The notes under the pieces were generated by a model, which was not told the DNA's origin, ran no database searches, and saw only the letters and a program-made list of their open reading frames with translations. A DNA stretch of 64,000 nucleotides from JAMXLO01 sp963726125 (GTDB lineage Bacteria > Pseudomonadota > Alphaproteobacteria > Acetobacterales > Acetobacteraceae). This document shows positions 9,376-18,467 of this stretch, piece after piece (within the stretch, counting starts at the first letter, position 1; each line of letters starts with the position of its first letter). The stretch is taken from NCBI GenBank assembly GCA_963726125.1, contig CAVSBG010000009.1:434001-498000 (forward strand), in the 5' to 3' direction. A program made the translations under genes and the position numbers.

Positions 9376-9767
9376 CCGGGCCCAGCGGGACTCGGGGCTC
9401 AGGCGCCAGCGTCTCTTCAGATCACTGGAAGCCGTGCGCTGATGCTGGCCCCATCCCAGCCTCAACCCCATCCCGGCCTGGTCCGATCACCGTCCACGTC
9501 CTGCGCTGTTGGGCCTGTGCCCGCACCGAGGCACTGGCGACCGGCCTGCCCTCCCAATTCGACCACCGCCCCCCCCTCTCCCGCGAAGCGGGGGAGGCTG
9601 GGAGGGGGTGCAACTGCGGGTGCTCTGCCCGTCCCAATTCGAAGCGGTGGCGCCCCTCCGCACGGCCGGCAATCCAAGCCCCGCCATAACGACAAGGCTG
9701 ATAAGTCACTGCCGGTGATCTACAGTATGATACCGACTGCCCGAATGTCCGACCCGTGATCGAGTGA
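9376..9767. other. Intergenic stretch between convergent units
   Basis: I find no convincing gene in these 392 bases. They contain one copy of the C/G-rich hairpin repeat at 9569-9612 and otherwise unstructured sequence. The units on either side converge here, the small exported protein ending at 9375 and ksgA at 9768. Confidence 0.6.
9569..9612. repeat. Dispersed G/C hairpin repeat, copy 1
   Basis: The pattern is ccctctcccgc - loop gaa - gcgggggagg, followed by a second G-run (gggagggggt). The same layout occurs at 38881-38925 and 56731-56773, with a diverged copy at 39837-39878. It is always intergenic. The stem is strong but no T-run follows, so any terminator role is unproven. Confidence 0.75.
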
Positions 9768-10631
9768 TTATGGGCCTTCGCCGCCCCACTGCGGTCGGTT
9801 CCAGGCGTCCCGTTTTGCGCCCTGGATCAGCCGCGCCAGCCGATCGAATTCAGCAGGCGACAGCGTTTCCGCCCGCCGAACCGCCGCGATATCCGCCGCT
9901 CGCAGCAAGGCCTCCCCGCCGAGCGGCTTCAGCGCGCCACGCAGCATCTTTCGCCGCTGGCCGAACGCCGCTGCCGTCAGGCGCTCCATCGCAGCGAACA
10001 GTGCCGGCTCGGGTTGCATGGTGTACGGCTCCAGACCCACCACGGCGGAGAACACCTTGGGCGGCGGCACGAATGCGCTGGGCGGAATCCGCAGCAATAG
10101 ATCCGTCTCGCAAGTCCATTGTGCCAGTATCGACAAACGACCATACGCCGGGGTACCCGGTTCCGCGCAGATCCGTTCCGCGACTTCCTGTTGGAACATC
10201 AGCGTCAGCCGTTCGAATGCAGTCGCCTGGCGCAACCAGCCGATCAGCAGAGGCGTCGCGATGTTGTATGGCAGATTGGCCACCACCTGGCGTGGTTCCG
10301 GCACAAGTGCCGCCAGATCCACTTCCAGTGCGTCGGCCGCCACAATGCGCAGACGCGAGCCAACCAAGGCGGCGAGGTCCTGCATCGCCGCGACGGCACG
10401 GTGATCAATCTCTACCACTGTCACGCTCGCCGCGTCGGACCCTAGCAAGGCGCGTGTCAGTCCGCCGGGTCCCGGCCCAATTTCCACGACGTGGCGCCCG
10501 GCCAGCGACCCGACCGCTCGCACGATGCGCTGCGTGAGGTTCGCATCCAGCAGGAAGTGCTGTCCCAACGCCCGCCGCGCCGCCAGTCCGTACCGCGCGA
10601 TCACCTCGCGCAGCGGCGGCAGGTCAGTCAT
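9768..10631 (-). CDS. ksgA: 16S rRNA (adenine(1518)-N(6)/adenine(1519)-N(6))-dimethyltransferase RsmA/KsgA
   Basis: This is a 287-residue SAM-dependent enzyme that dimethylates two adjacent adenosines near the 3' end of 16S rRNA during small-subunit maturation. It has the family opening RALGQHFLLD, SAM motif I (VVEIGPGPGGLTRAL), the catalytic NLPYNIATPLL motif, the FQQEVAERI segment, and the small helical C-terminal domain with FGQRRKMLRGAL. Its ATG overlaps the stop of the reconstructed surA by four bases (ATGA), which shows tight translational coupling at the end of the lptF-lptG-lptD-surA unit. In many alphaproteobacteria pdxA lies between surA and ksgA, but it is absent here. Confidence 0.96.
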   Translation of the reverse strand: MTDLPPLREVIARYGLAARRALGQHFLLDANLTQRIVRAVGSLAGRHVVEIGPGPGGLTRALLGSDAASVTVVEIDHRAVAAMQDLAALVGSRLRIVAADALEVDLAALVPEPRQVVANLPYNIATPLLIGWLRQATAFERLTLMFQQEVAERICAEPGTPAYGRLSILAQWTCETDLLLRIPPSAFVPPPKVFSAVVGLEPYTMQPEPALFAAMERLTAAAFGQRRKMLRGALKPLGGEALLRAADIAAVRRAETLSPAEFDRLARLIQGAKRDAWNRPQWGGEGP

Positions 10632-11943
10632 GCACCGCCGCTACGGATGTCGATACGTGCGCGCCGCCGCAGATCAGCGATCAACTGCCGCGAGGTCAAT
10701 TCGACTCGATCATTCAGCAGTTGCGACCGCACCTGGTCATTCGACTCTGCGCGAGATTCTTCTGTTCACGTGAGCAAACAATCAACACGGCGATGCCGTC
10801 ATTGGTGACCAGCGGTTGTGTGGCCCGATCGGGCGGCAACGTGGCCAGGACCTGTCGCAACGTTGCAGGGTTGATCAACTCAAGACGCACCTCGCCAGGA
10901 TCGGCCGGGCGAGGTGAGTTGTTCGCCTTGTTCGCCTGCTCCATCTGTTCGCAGCTATGGATGCTCGCGCTGATGGATTTTGCCTTTTCCAGAGTCTGCT
11001 TCTGCTGCTCGGTCGGCGCCTGCGGATTGAGCGCGCCGACGAACGGCAGGAACACCTGGCGCAGCGACAGCGCAGTGCCCATCTCGTGGCCGATGTCGCG
11101 CTTGCCTTGCAAGGTCACGATGGAGAAACCGCCTGGAACCTTGACCGGGTTGCTGATCGCTCCCACCGGCATTTCGGCAACCAGCCGCGCCACCTCAGGA
11201 TCGAGCTGGTTCGCTTGCACCCAGCCCAACTCACCACCCTGCAGCGCTGTCTGGTTCTGGCTGAACTGCGCGGCGACCACCGGGAACGCGGCACCCTTGC
11301 GCAGTTCGGCGATTACCGTCTCGGCGAAGCGTTCCGCGTCAGCGGTGGCGGCGGGGTCCTCAACCGGAACGAAAATCTCGCCTACACGATATTCCGGCTT
11401 GCCAACCTGCTGCGCCAGGATCCGTTGCCGCTCCGCGATTTCGGCGTCGCTGATATTAACCTGCTGGCCAAGCTGCTCGCGCAGCACCTGGCCCCAGCCG
11501 AGCTGCGTGCGAATCTGATCGATCAACGTACGCTGGCTGACGCCGTCCGCCGTCAGCTTCTGCTGCAATCCGCCCGCAGGCAAACCGTTGCGCCCCTCGA
11601 TGTCGTGGATCGCCGCGGCGATCGCCTTGTCGCCGACGACGATCTTGCGGCGCTGCACTTCCTGCATGCGCAGCCGCTCATCGATCAGCTGGCGCAGGAT
11701 CTGTTGCTTCAACCGGTCGATCACGTCCGGCGTCAACGGCAGACCGGTGGACAGAGCAAACAATCGCGCGCGATTGTCGACGTCGATGTTGCTGATCACC
11801 TCGCCATTCACCACGGCGACGATGCGGGTGGATTGCACGGCGGCGGCGGCAGGGGGTGGCCTGATCGGCAGGGCGCCGAATGCCGCCATGGGTAATACGA
11901 GCAAACATGCCAGCAACAGCCAGCATCGACGGCTTTCCGTCAT
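10628..11943 (-). CDS. surA: Periplasmic peptidyl-prolyl isomerase/chaperone SurA, frame broken near the 3' end
   Basis: SurA escorts outer-membrane beta-barrel proteins such as LptD through the periplasm. The protein has a signal peptide (LLLACLLVLPMAAFGA), a SurA N-terminal domain (VAVVNGEVISNIDVDNR...), a parvulin-type domain around residues 180-290 (GELGWVQ, PGGFSIVTLQGKR) and a C-terminal helix. The frame as given ends early with a nonsense tail. Adding one base near 10744-10748, for example gg instead of g, restores QESNDQVRSQLLND, then RVELTSRQLIADLRRRA and IDIRSGGA, which fits the family C-terminus. That frame stops exactly on the ksgA start codon (ATGA) and gives 439 codons. ATG 11943, with GGGAGG upstream, is preferred over GTG 11964 inside the end of lptD. 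Confidence 0.9.
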
Positions 11944-11960
11944 GAATGAGCCTCCCGATC

Positions 11961-14201
11961 TCACAGCGCGTTGAAACCGAACTGTCCGACCGTCTTGAAT
12001 GTGAGCTGGACCAGGAAAGTTGTCGATCCATTGTCGCCGTTGAACGAGGTATAGCGACGGTAGTACCTGAGATCAAAGATGAAACATTCGTCCTCATAGA
12101 CCGCATCGGCCCCCACCGCGACCATCTGGCTGGTCTGCAGGTCGCGCCGCATCCAGCCGTTGAACCGGTACTTCCCCCAATTCGTCGTTGTCCCCAGCGA
12201 GACCTCATTGCGCGGTATGAAGAAGGCGTTTCCGGCCGGCGGCGGGGCCGGCTGGTCAAAGTAAGTGTACGGGTCGAACGTCGTGTAGATGTATCCGCCG
12301 GACACCGTAAAATGCGGCGCGCTGACAGATGCCAGCGCGTCTGCGAACCTGGTGGCAAGGTCCCTATGATCGAGCCGGGTGCGGTATGACAGGTTGAGCC
12401 AGCTCGTCGGCGCGATGGTGGCGCGCGCGACAACGTCCGACACGTCGTCGTGCAGTCCCGACGCCTCGGGGAACAGGTTGTCCGGTTTGGTCTGATACGA
12501 TTGTCCGATCAGTCCGTCGAACGTCGTCCCGCCGAGGTACCACGCGCCATGCATCGCAACATTGGCGCGTTGACCGCCCTCCAGCCGATCAATGCCGGGA
12601 AAGCGATTGAAGCTGAACAGATTGGCATCGGTGAATTCCAGATCGAGGCTGTCCTCATTGGGATACTTGTTGACCTGGCTGTCGCCGGCTTGCGGCGCGA
12701 CGATGATTTCCGCCATCGGCTCGATCAGCTGGGTGCCCCATGCACCGGAATTCCGCATGAACGGCCAACGGAAATTCAGCGCCGCCTGCGGCAGTGCGCG
12801 GGCCGAGCTGATCTGGTTCACCGGGCCGAAATTCGGCTGCTCATTGAAGGCGCTCGCATCATAAGCGGCGGCATCATTGTGCAACTTGACCGTCCACAGG
12901 TCGCCGAGCGCGCCGACGAACGGCCGATCCCAGTTCGTCGTGAAGCTCACCCGGCGCGTGTTGGTGCCGATACCTCGCACCACGTTGAAGGTCCCGGCGT
13001 CGATGCTCAGACGCCCGCCAAGGGCGTCCGGCTCCCCAAAGTAGCTGTACTCGTAACGCGGCAGCACCAGCGGCAGGGCATTGCTGGAGACGACGTCATT
13101 CAGGGTCTGGTAGAATCTGACATCGAAGCGGGAATACGCGCCTTGTCCAAATCCCTCGGCATAGATCTGGCTGCTCAGCAGGGTAAACTCGTTGCCGAGC
13201 GTACTCGAGAGGCGGAAATCCCTGACGTAGTCGGCTGACGAACCCCGCGCGATATCAAAGCCCCATCGCCAGGTGTCGTCTATATTGAATTGGCCCCTGC
13301 CGAATATCGTCGCCTGTGGCGAGTTTTCGAAGTAGCCGAGCGAGCCATTGAGCAGCAGGTTGCCGTTGTTGAACTTGCGCCGGTATTCCACATCGACCTC
13401 AGGACCCGCGCGCGAGGTTATCATCGGCGTGATGGTCGCATCCGATTGATCGTCGATCACCTGGTACCACGGTTGGGCGTAGAAAACGCCGAGATGCGAA
13501 TTGGAACCCAGCGTCGGGATCAGCAGCCCGCTGCCTCGTTTCACGGATGGATCAACCTGCCAGAAATACGGCATATACCCGATCGGGAAGCCGTACATCT
13601 CCATGACGGCATCCTGGTATTCGATTTTCTTGTGCTCCAAATCCTGCACCGCGGACAGCGCCCGGATTTCCCACAACGGCGGCCTTGTCGGATCCTTGGC
13701 GCATAGATTGCAGGTCGAATACACGACACGCGACATTTCGTTCAATTCGCCGTTCGTGCGACGCGCGCCGTTGGCTGCCATTCTGCCGTTTTCGGCCAGG
13801 ATGGCGCGCATGTCGCGCAACACGCCGCTCTTCATGTCCTGGGTCAGTTCCGCATAATCCGCAAATACGACCTGACCGTCCGGCTCCATCAGCACAACGT
13901 TGCCTTGGGCCGCCATCACACCGGTATTCCGGTCAAATGTGACCTTGTCCGCGTGCAACACGTGACCTTCCTGCCACGCCTCGACATGGCCCTGAGCAGT
14001 CACCAGCGCATTATCCCGGTCGTATTCCACCGAGTCGGCGGTGAACGTCACGGGTTGATCGCGCGATCCCTGTTGATGCTCGCTGCTACCGATCAGTGCG
14101 CCAAGTTGTGCCCGTGCCGCGCTGGGCAGTGCTACGACAAGCAGCAATCCCAACAGCAGACCGCGAGCAAATGCGCGCGAAGCCCACAAGGCTCGCGCCA
14201 T
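11961..14201 (-). CDS. lptD: LPS-assembly protein LptD
   Basis: This is a 746-residue outer-membrane beta-barrel that inserts lipopolysaccharide into the outer leaflet. It has a signal peptide (LLLGLLLVVALPSAARA) and a periplasmic LptA/OstA-like jellyroll from about 45 to 200 (VTFTADSVEYDRDNALVTAQ, then ADKVTFDRNTGVMAAQGNV). A long aromatic-rich barrel follows, with alternating residues and a C-terminal strand ending FGFNAL. Cysteines occur at STCNLCAKDP and DECFIFD and could form the disulfide seen in other LptD proteins. It is preceded by lptG and lptF on the same strand with only two to four bases between genes, so the export-gate permeases and their outer-membrane exit form one operon with the chaperone surA. 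LptE was not seen in the window. Confidence 0.95.
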   Translation of the reverse strand: MARALWASRAFARGLLLGLLLVVALPSAARAQLGALIGSSEHQQGSRDQPVTFTADSVEYDRDNALVTAQGHVEAWQEGHVLHADKVTFDRNTGVMAAQGNVVLMEPDGQVVFADYAELTQDMKSGVLRDMRAILAENGRMAANGARRTNGELNEMSRVVYSTCNLCAKDPTRPPLWEIRALSAVQDLEHKKIEYQDAVMEMYGFPIGYMPYFWQVDPSVKRGSGLLIPTLGSNSHLGVFYAQPWYQVIDDQSDATITPMITSRAGPEVDVEYRRKFNNGNLLLNGSLGYFENSPQATIFGRGQFNIDDTWRWGFDIARGSSADYVRDFRLSSTLGNEFTLLSSQIYAEGFGQGAYSRFDVRFYQTLNDVVSSNALPLVLPRYEYSYFGEPDALGGRLSIDAGTFNVVRGIGTNTRRVSFTTNWDRPFVGALGDLWTVKLHNDAAAYDASAFNEQPNFGPVNQISSARALPQAALNFRWPFMRNSGAWGTQLIEPMAEIIVAPQAGDSQVNKYPNEDSLDLEFTDANLFSFNRFPGIDRLEGGQRANVAMHGAWYLGGTTFDGLIGQSYQTKPDNLFPEASGLHDDVSDVVARATIAPTSWLNLSYRTRLDHRDLATRFADALASVSAPHFTVSGGYIYTTFDPYTYFDQPAPPPAGNAFFIPRNEVSLGTTTNWGKYRFNGWMRRDLQTSQMVAVGADAVYEDECFIFDLRYYRRYTSFNGDNGSTTFLVQLTFKTVGQFGFNAL

Positions 14202-14203
14202 GC

Positions 14204-15316
14204 TCAGCCGTCTTCCGTGTGCAGCAACAGCGCGACCGCCAGCATCATGCCGGAAGCCGCTGGTGCCCAGGCGGCGAGCGCGACCGGCAGCGCGCCGGAC
14301 TGACCAAACTCCTCCGCCATCTTCGACACCAGGAACAGCATGAAACCCGCCGCGACGCCGCTGCCGATCATCTGTGCCACGCCACCACGCCGCGCCGGCC
14401 GCATGGAGAATCCCGCGGACACCAGAGCCATCGTGGCTGTCAGCAGCGGCAAGGCGAGCAACGCCTGGAAATGCAATCGATGGCGAATCGATGAGAAACC
14501 CGACCGGTCCAGCAACGAGATGAACCCGGGCAGCTGCCAGAAGGACAACGTATCTGGCGAGGCAAAGCTCTCCTGCACGCGTGCCACGGTGAGATCAGTT
14601 GGCAGGCTCAGTGAACTGACGGGACCCGGGATCTGCTCAGGCCGAACCACACGTGCCTTCAGGAACTGCCATGCGCCTGCGCCGAGCGTCGCCTCGGTCG
14701 CCTCGATGCGATTGAGCAGCTTATCGTGATCGTCCAGACGGAACACACTCACGTCGGATGCGGTCAACTGCTTGCCCTGCAACTGCACGCCGTTCGCATG
14801 AATGATGGCAACGCCCTGGGGGGTGAATGCATGATCGGACTGGCGCAGCCAAAGCTGTCCGCCGGTCAGATCAAGGGGACCCCCACCACTCTTCAGATAG
14901 GCGTCCTCAAGCGTGGCGGCACGCGCGAACATCGCCGACGACAACGGACTGATCCCACAGGTGGCGAGTGCACCCAGCAGAAGTGCGCACGCCGTGGGAG
15001 CTGAAAGAAATTCCCAGGCGGAGATGCCGGCGGCGCGTGCCACGATGAGCTCCGATGAACGCGTGAGACGCCAGAAGCAGAGGATGCCGCCGACCAATAC
15101 CGCGAACGGCAGGATCTGCATCGCGATATAGGGCAGTCGAAGTGCGGCAATCTCGCTGACGATGCCGAAGGTGGCGTCCGGCTTGGTCGTTGAGCGCCGC
15201 AGCAGTTCGATGAAGTCGAACATCGAGACCAATCCTGCCAAACCCAGCGCCATGGCGGTCACCCATCCGGTGAACTGCCGAGCGATATAGAATGACAAGG
15301 TGACCGGTACGGTCAT
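14204..15316 (-). CDS. lptG: LPS export ABC transporter permease LptG
   Basis: This is a 370-residue permease of the LptB2FG complex that extracts lipopolysaccharide from the inner membrane. It has N-terminal membrane segments (including LAGLVSMFDFIELLRR), the conserved LPYIAMQILPFAVLVGGILCF stretch, a periplasmic jellyroll of about 150 residues, and three C-terminal membrane helices. SELIVARAAGISAWEF matches the coupling-helix region of YjgP/YjgQ proteins. The order lptF then lptG, four bases apart, and a short gap to lptD support the assignment. The signature FDFIELLRRS near the N-terminus favours LptG over LptF. Confidence 0.93.
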   Translation of the reverse strand: MTVPVTLSFYIARQFTGWVTAMALGLAGLVSMFDFIELLRRSTTKPDATFGIVSEIAALRLPYIAMQILPFAVLVGGILCFWRLTRSSELIVARAAGISAWEFLSAPTACALLLGALATCGISPLSSAMFARAATLEDAYLKSGGGPLDLTGGQLWLRQSDHAFTPQGVAIIHANGVQLQGKQLTASDVSVFRLDDHDKLLNRIEATEATLGAGAWQFLKARVVRPEQIPGPVSSLSLPTDLTVARVQESFASPDTLSFWQLPGFISLLDRSGFSSIRHRLHFQALLALPLLTATMALVSAGFSMRPARRGGVAQMIGSGVAAGFMLFLVSKMAEEFGQSGALPVALAAWAPAASGMMLAVALLLHTEDG

Positions 15317-15320
15317 GTCG

Positions 15321-16454
15321 CTATGCCGTCGCGGGACGATAGCGGTATAGGTAGCGGTCCAGCAGTTGCGGTCCCAGCAACAGCCAGGCGCACACCACGC
15401 CTGGAGCGATCGCCTGGAGCCACATCAATGGCAGCCAAACCGCATCGCCAGCCGCCAGGTTTTGCACTGCAAAACCCAATGCCAGCAGAGCGACCATCGT
15501 GCCGACCGCGACCAGCGGCCGGATGAAACTGCCATGGCGGCGAAATGTACCGGTGAGCACGGACAGCAAACCGACGAATGCATAGGACAGCGCGCTGAAC
15601 GGAGATGACAAACGCTTGTGTGCCTCGGCAATCCACTTGGATGCGTCACGAGGGTTCGTCATGTGCGGGTTGAGCAGGCTACCCAGCGGCTGTTCCGACA
15701 TGTCGGGCAGACGCGCACCGCCATTGCTACTGTTGTCGGACAGGTCGATGTCGTTCTGCCCGAATGTCAACACGTTCAGTCGACCCGTCTGGTGATCGAT
15801 CTCCTCACGGCTGCCGTCGATCAGCAGCGCGCGCGGACCGTTCGGGCCTTCTACCAGCCGACCGCGCTCAGCCAGGATTGTTGCGTGGGCGGATTTGTCC
15901 CGCGCGTCATCCACCATGATGCCATGCAGCGTGCCGTCCGGATCACGAGCCCTCACATAAACAGTGAGGTTGTCGGAGACCTTGGTGAAGACGCCCTCCT
16001 GCAACAGGAAGGCTGCCATGCTGTTGCGGATCTCCCACTGGAATTCCCGGAACGATGCCAGGCTGGTCGGTACGATCCAGAGGTTCAGTACATAGCCAGC
16101 CACCACCACCAGAACCGCCATGGTGATCGCCGGACGCGACAATGCCAGCGGGGAGAGGCCCGCGGCACGCATCACGGTGATCTCGCGATCACCGGCGAGC
16201 CGTTGATAGACAAACTGCACCACGACGAATGTCGTGATCGGCAGGATCACCGCGACGAAACTCGGAATGAGCAGGCCGGTCAATTCGATGAACACGCCGA
16301 GCGAGAGCCCGTGGTTCACCACCAGCTCGATGAAGCGTAGCGACTGCACCAGCCAGACGAGCGCGGTCAGCCCCCCCGTCACCGCGATCAGCGCGAGCGT
16401 GAGCTGACGGAAGATATAACGGTCGAGCCGCGTGACCAGCTTGCCGGTGCGCAT
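15321..16454 (-). CDS. lptF: LPS export ABC transporter permease LptF
   Basis: This is a 377-residue YjgP-type permease, first gene of the lptF-lptG-lptD-surA-ksgA unit. It begins with LDRYIFRQLTLALIAVTGGL and has the LVWLVQSLRFIELVVNHGLS segment. The conserved coupling region is GDREITVMRAAGLSPLALSRP. The central jellyroll domain (about 150-270) contains SREEIDHQTGRLNVLTFGQN, and the protein ends in three helices. Together with LptG and an LptB dimer (not in the window) it forms the inner-membrane LPS extractor. The gap to the flavoprotein gene upstream is 93 bases, enough for a separate promoter, though the two could also be read through. Confidence 0.93.
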   Translation of the reverse strand: MRTGKLVTRLDRYIFRQLTLALIAVTGGLTALVWLVQSLRFIELVVNHGLSLGVFIELTGLLIPSFVAVILPITTFVVVQFVYQRLAGDREITVMRAAGLSPLALSRPAITMAVLVVVAGYVLNLWIVPTSLASFREFQWEIRNSMAAFLLQEGVFTKVSDNLTVYVRARDPDGTLHGIMVDDARDKSAHATILAERGRLVEGPNGPRALLIDGSREEIDHQTGRLNVLTFGQNDIDLSDNSSNGGARLPDMSEQPLGSLLNPHMTNPRDASKWIAEAHKRLSSPFSALSYAFVGLLSVLTGTFRRHGSFIRPLVAVGTMVALLALGFAVQNLAAGDAVWLPLMWLQAIAPGVVCAWLLLGPQLLDRYLYRYRPATA

Positions 16455-16547
16455 TGCGCGTGACGACCCCCGCTTTGACGACCCAGACTTTGTGCGTCAG
16501 GCCAGCACGTGATGCAAGCTGAGCTGAAGGCTGAGGTTCGGCTCGGT

Positions 16548-17663
16548 TCAGTGTGATTGTCTCAGGCGCGTCCAGCCGGCCGCCAGCCGCATGGCGCCCG
16601 GCCACAGCCGGCAGGCGCCCACTACCCAGGCTTGCGTCGATTCGCTGCGGCAAAGCCCATGAATCGCCGTCGCAACCCGCATCTGCCGCGTGATCAGCGC
16701 TCCGTTGCCCCGATGGTAGCGTCGCGCGACATTGCCATCCTGCAGCCAAGTGCGGGCCGCCAACGTCCCACTGGACAGCGCCAGCGCGACGCCGTCGCCG
16801 GTCAGCGACGGAATCACCGCCGCCTGGTCGCCTACGCGAAATAGCCCCGGCGGATCGTCCGGACTCGCCGCGTGGATGAAACCATAAGGCAGGCCGGCAA
16901 TCGTCAGCGGCCGCTCTAGTATCGCAGCGGCACCGGAGAGCCGCGCGGCCAGATGCGGCGACTCGCCAATAAGTGATTGCATCAGGCGATCCCAACGCCC
17001 GCCCACATCGCGCAGTCTGCTTGCGGGAAGCAGAATGCATAGTACGGCGCATTCGGACTCGACGAGTTGCAGGCCGGCATATCCGCCGTTGAACAGAACC
17101 AGTTCCACGTGGTTCCGCAGCTCGGCAACCTGCGCCGGGACGAGCGTGTAATACATCTTCATCCCGATCAGCCCGCTGCCACGCGCTGCGCGTGCGGCGC
17201 CGCGCAGTTCGTGCTTGCCGGTGGCGAGGAACACTGCACCAGCGGACATTTGTCCAAGCCGTCCGCAATCGACACGCAGCAATCCATTTGGCTGCGAAAC
17301 GCGATGCGCGCTGTGTCCCCGCAGCACCGTGGCCCCGCTTGCCGCCGCCTGCTGCAGCAGCGCTTCGTCCAGCACGCGGCGGGTTATGCCAGCCGCGGTG
17401 AATGGCAGTTGCACGGTCGCCGATCGCGTGCCGTGCACCAGACGCAGTGACGAGATCGGCGCAACGGTGGGCAACGCCACGCCCAATGCAGCAATTGCCG
17501 AGATCGCTTCCGCGCTCAGGAAATCGCCGCAGACCTTGTCCGTGGGCCCGACGTTCCGCTCGATCACTGTGACGTGGCGGCCCGCACGGGCGATCGCAAT
17601 CGCCGCGGCTGCGCCAGCCGGCCCGCCGCCGACGATCAGCGCGCTATCGGCTGCGATTCGCAC
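16548..17663 (-). CDS. FAD-dependent oxidoreductase (geranylgeranyl-reductase/PHBH type) of a type III PKS cluster
   Basis: The product is about 371 residues. It opens with an FAD-binding Rossmann motif (ALIVGGGPAGAAAAIAIARA) and the family segment DKVCGDFLSAEAI. Later it has GLFRVGDQAAVIPSLTGDG, the second FAD contact. No signal peptide is visible. The start is GTG 17663, placed by the Rossmann fold. The long open frame further upstream overlaps the methyltransferase and looks like shadow. The 28-base overlap with the methyltransferase gene implies coupled translation. With the methyltransferase and type III PKS it forms a three-gene unit like PKS-methyltransferase-flavoprotein sets known to make and oxidise alkylresorcinol-type lipids in actinomycetes (srsABC). 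A hydroxylase or reductase acting on the PKS product is inferred. Confidence 0.85.
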   Translation of the reverse strand: MRIAADSALIVGGGPAGAAAAIAIARAGRHVTVIERNVGPTDKVCGDFLSAEAISAIAALGVALPTVAPISSLRLVHGTRSATVQLPFTAAGITRRVLDEALLQQAAASGATVLRGHSAHRVSQPNGLLRVDCGRLGQMSAGAVFLATGKHELRGAARAARGSGLIGMKMYYTLVPAQVAELRNHVELVLFNGGYAGLQLVESECAVLCILLPASRLRDVGGRWDRLMQSLIGESPHLAARLSGAAAILERPLTIAGLPYGFIHAASPDDPPGLFRVGDQAAVIPSLTGDGVALALSSGTLAARTWLQDGNVARRYHRGNGALITRQMRVATAIHGLCRSESTQAWVVGACRLWPGAMRLAAGWTRLRQSH

Positions 17664-18403
17664 GGTGGTCGCGGAATATTGGTCACCTCTGCATCGTCGA
17701 TCGGAGCATACGCACGAGTACGTGCGACGCTCAGGCGGAACGGCACGGTCCAGGTGATCGCCACCTCGTCCGCGGGGAGGTCCGCGGCTTGCATCAAGCG
17801 GCGCCAATCGTCCGGCACGAATGCGCGCGCGATCGAGATACGCCCATCGCTCAGTACGAACGGATGCCATCGCGCCAGCCACGCGAGCAGACCGAAGCCG
17901 TAATACGGCAGCCAGTGCCGATGCAGATCGCCGATGAACCAGCCTCGCCGCGCGTGTGCTTCCATCCACCGCATGAACATCACGACCTGTCCATCGGGGA
18001 GATGGTGCGTGAACTGCGAGCTGATGATGAAGTCGAACAACTCCGCCGCATCGATCGCGAACACATCACCGGTTCGATAGATGATCGGTACACTGGTCGC
18101 CTCGCGCGCCGCGCGTGTTGCCCATGGATTGAGGTCGATGCCGTCAAGCTGAACCGCGATGCCATGGCGTTCAGCCCAACGGTAGATTCGTCGCAACGCA
18201 TCGCCATGTCCGCAAGCCACATCCAGCAGCGAGAACGATCGCAGCCCCTCCGCTTCGCGCGCTAGCCAACGCAGCATAGGCCGATGCGTCATCGTCACAA
18301 CGTTGACGCGCGACAGATCACGCAGACATCGGCGATAGTCGTCGAAATCGACGCAGTCCGTATCCATCCGCTCGTCGGCATTGCTGCGCGCGGCGAGGCT
18401 CAT
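17636..18403 (-). CDS. Class I SAM-dependent methyltransferase of a type III PKS cluster
   Basis: This is a 255-residue soluble methyltransferase. Motif I is SLLDVACGHGDALRRI, the acidic residue of motif II is in LDGIDLNPWATR, and the post-motif region is FDFIISSQFTHHLPD. The N-terminal 50 residues (CLRDLSRVNVVTMTHRPMLRWL) resemble methyltransferases that sit beside type III polyketide synthases. It lies between the PKS (58 bases upstream) and the flavoprotein (28-base overlap), all on the minus strand. O- or C-methylation of a polyketide product is the obvious inference. The srsB methyltransferase of Streptomyces is a different, membrane-bound type, so the chemistry need not be the same. Confidence 0.85.
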   Translation of the reverse strand: MSLAARSNADERMDTDCVDFDDYRRCLRDLSRVNVVTMTHRPMLRWLAREAEGLRSFSLLDVACGHGDALRRIYRWAERHGIAVQLDGIDLNPWATRAAREATSVPIIYRTGDVFAIDAAELFDFIISSQFTHHLPDGQVVMFMRWMEAHARRGWFIGDLHRHWLPYYGFGLLAWLARWHPFVLSDGRISIARAFVPDDWRRLMQAADLPADEVAITWTVPFRLSVARTRAYAPIDDAEVTNIPRPPCESQPIAR

Positions 18404-18436
18404 CCGTAGTTCCGGGCGTCAGCACGGCCTTCAGGC

Positions 18437-18467
18437 GCCATGGCCGGACTTGTTCCGGTCATCATGG
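18437..18467. repeat. REP-like palindrome
   Basis: A single palindromic unit (gccatggccggacttgttcc, then ggtcatcatgg) of the same type as the arms at 7371 and 33787. It overlaps the stop codon region of the type III PKS gene and fills most of the gap to the methyltransferase gene. Confidence 0.55.
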
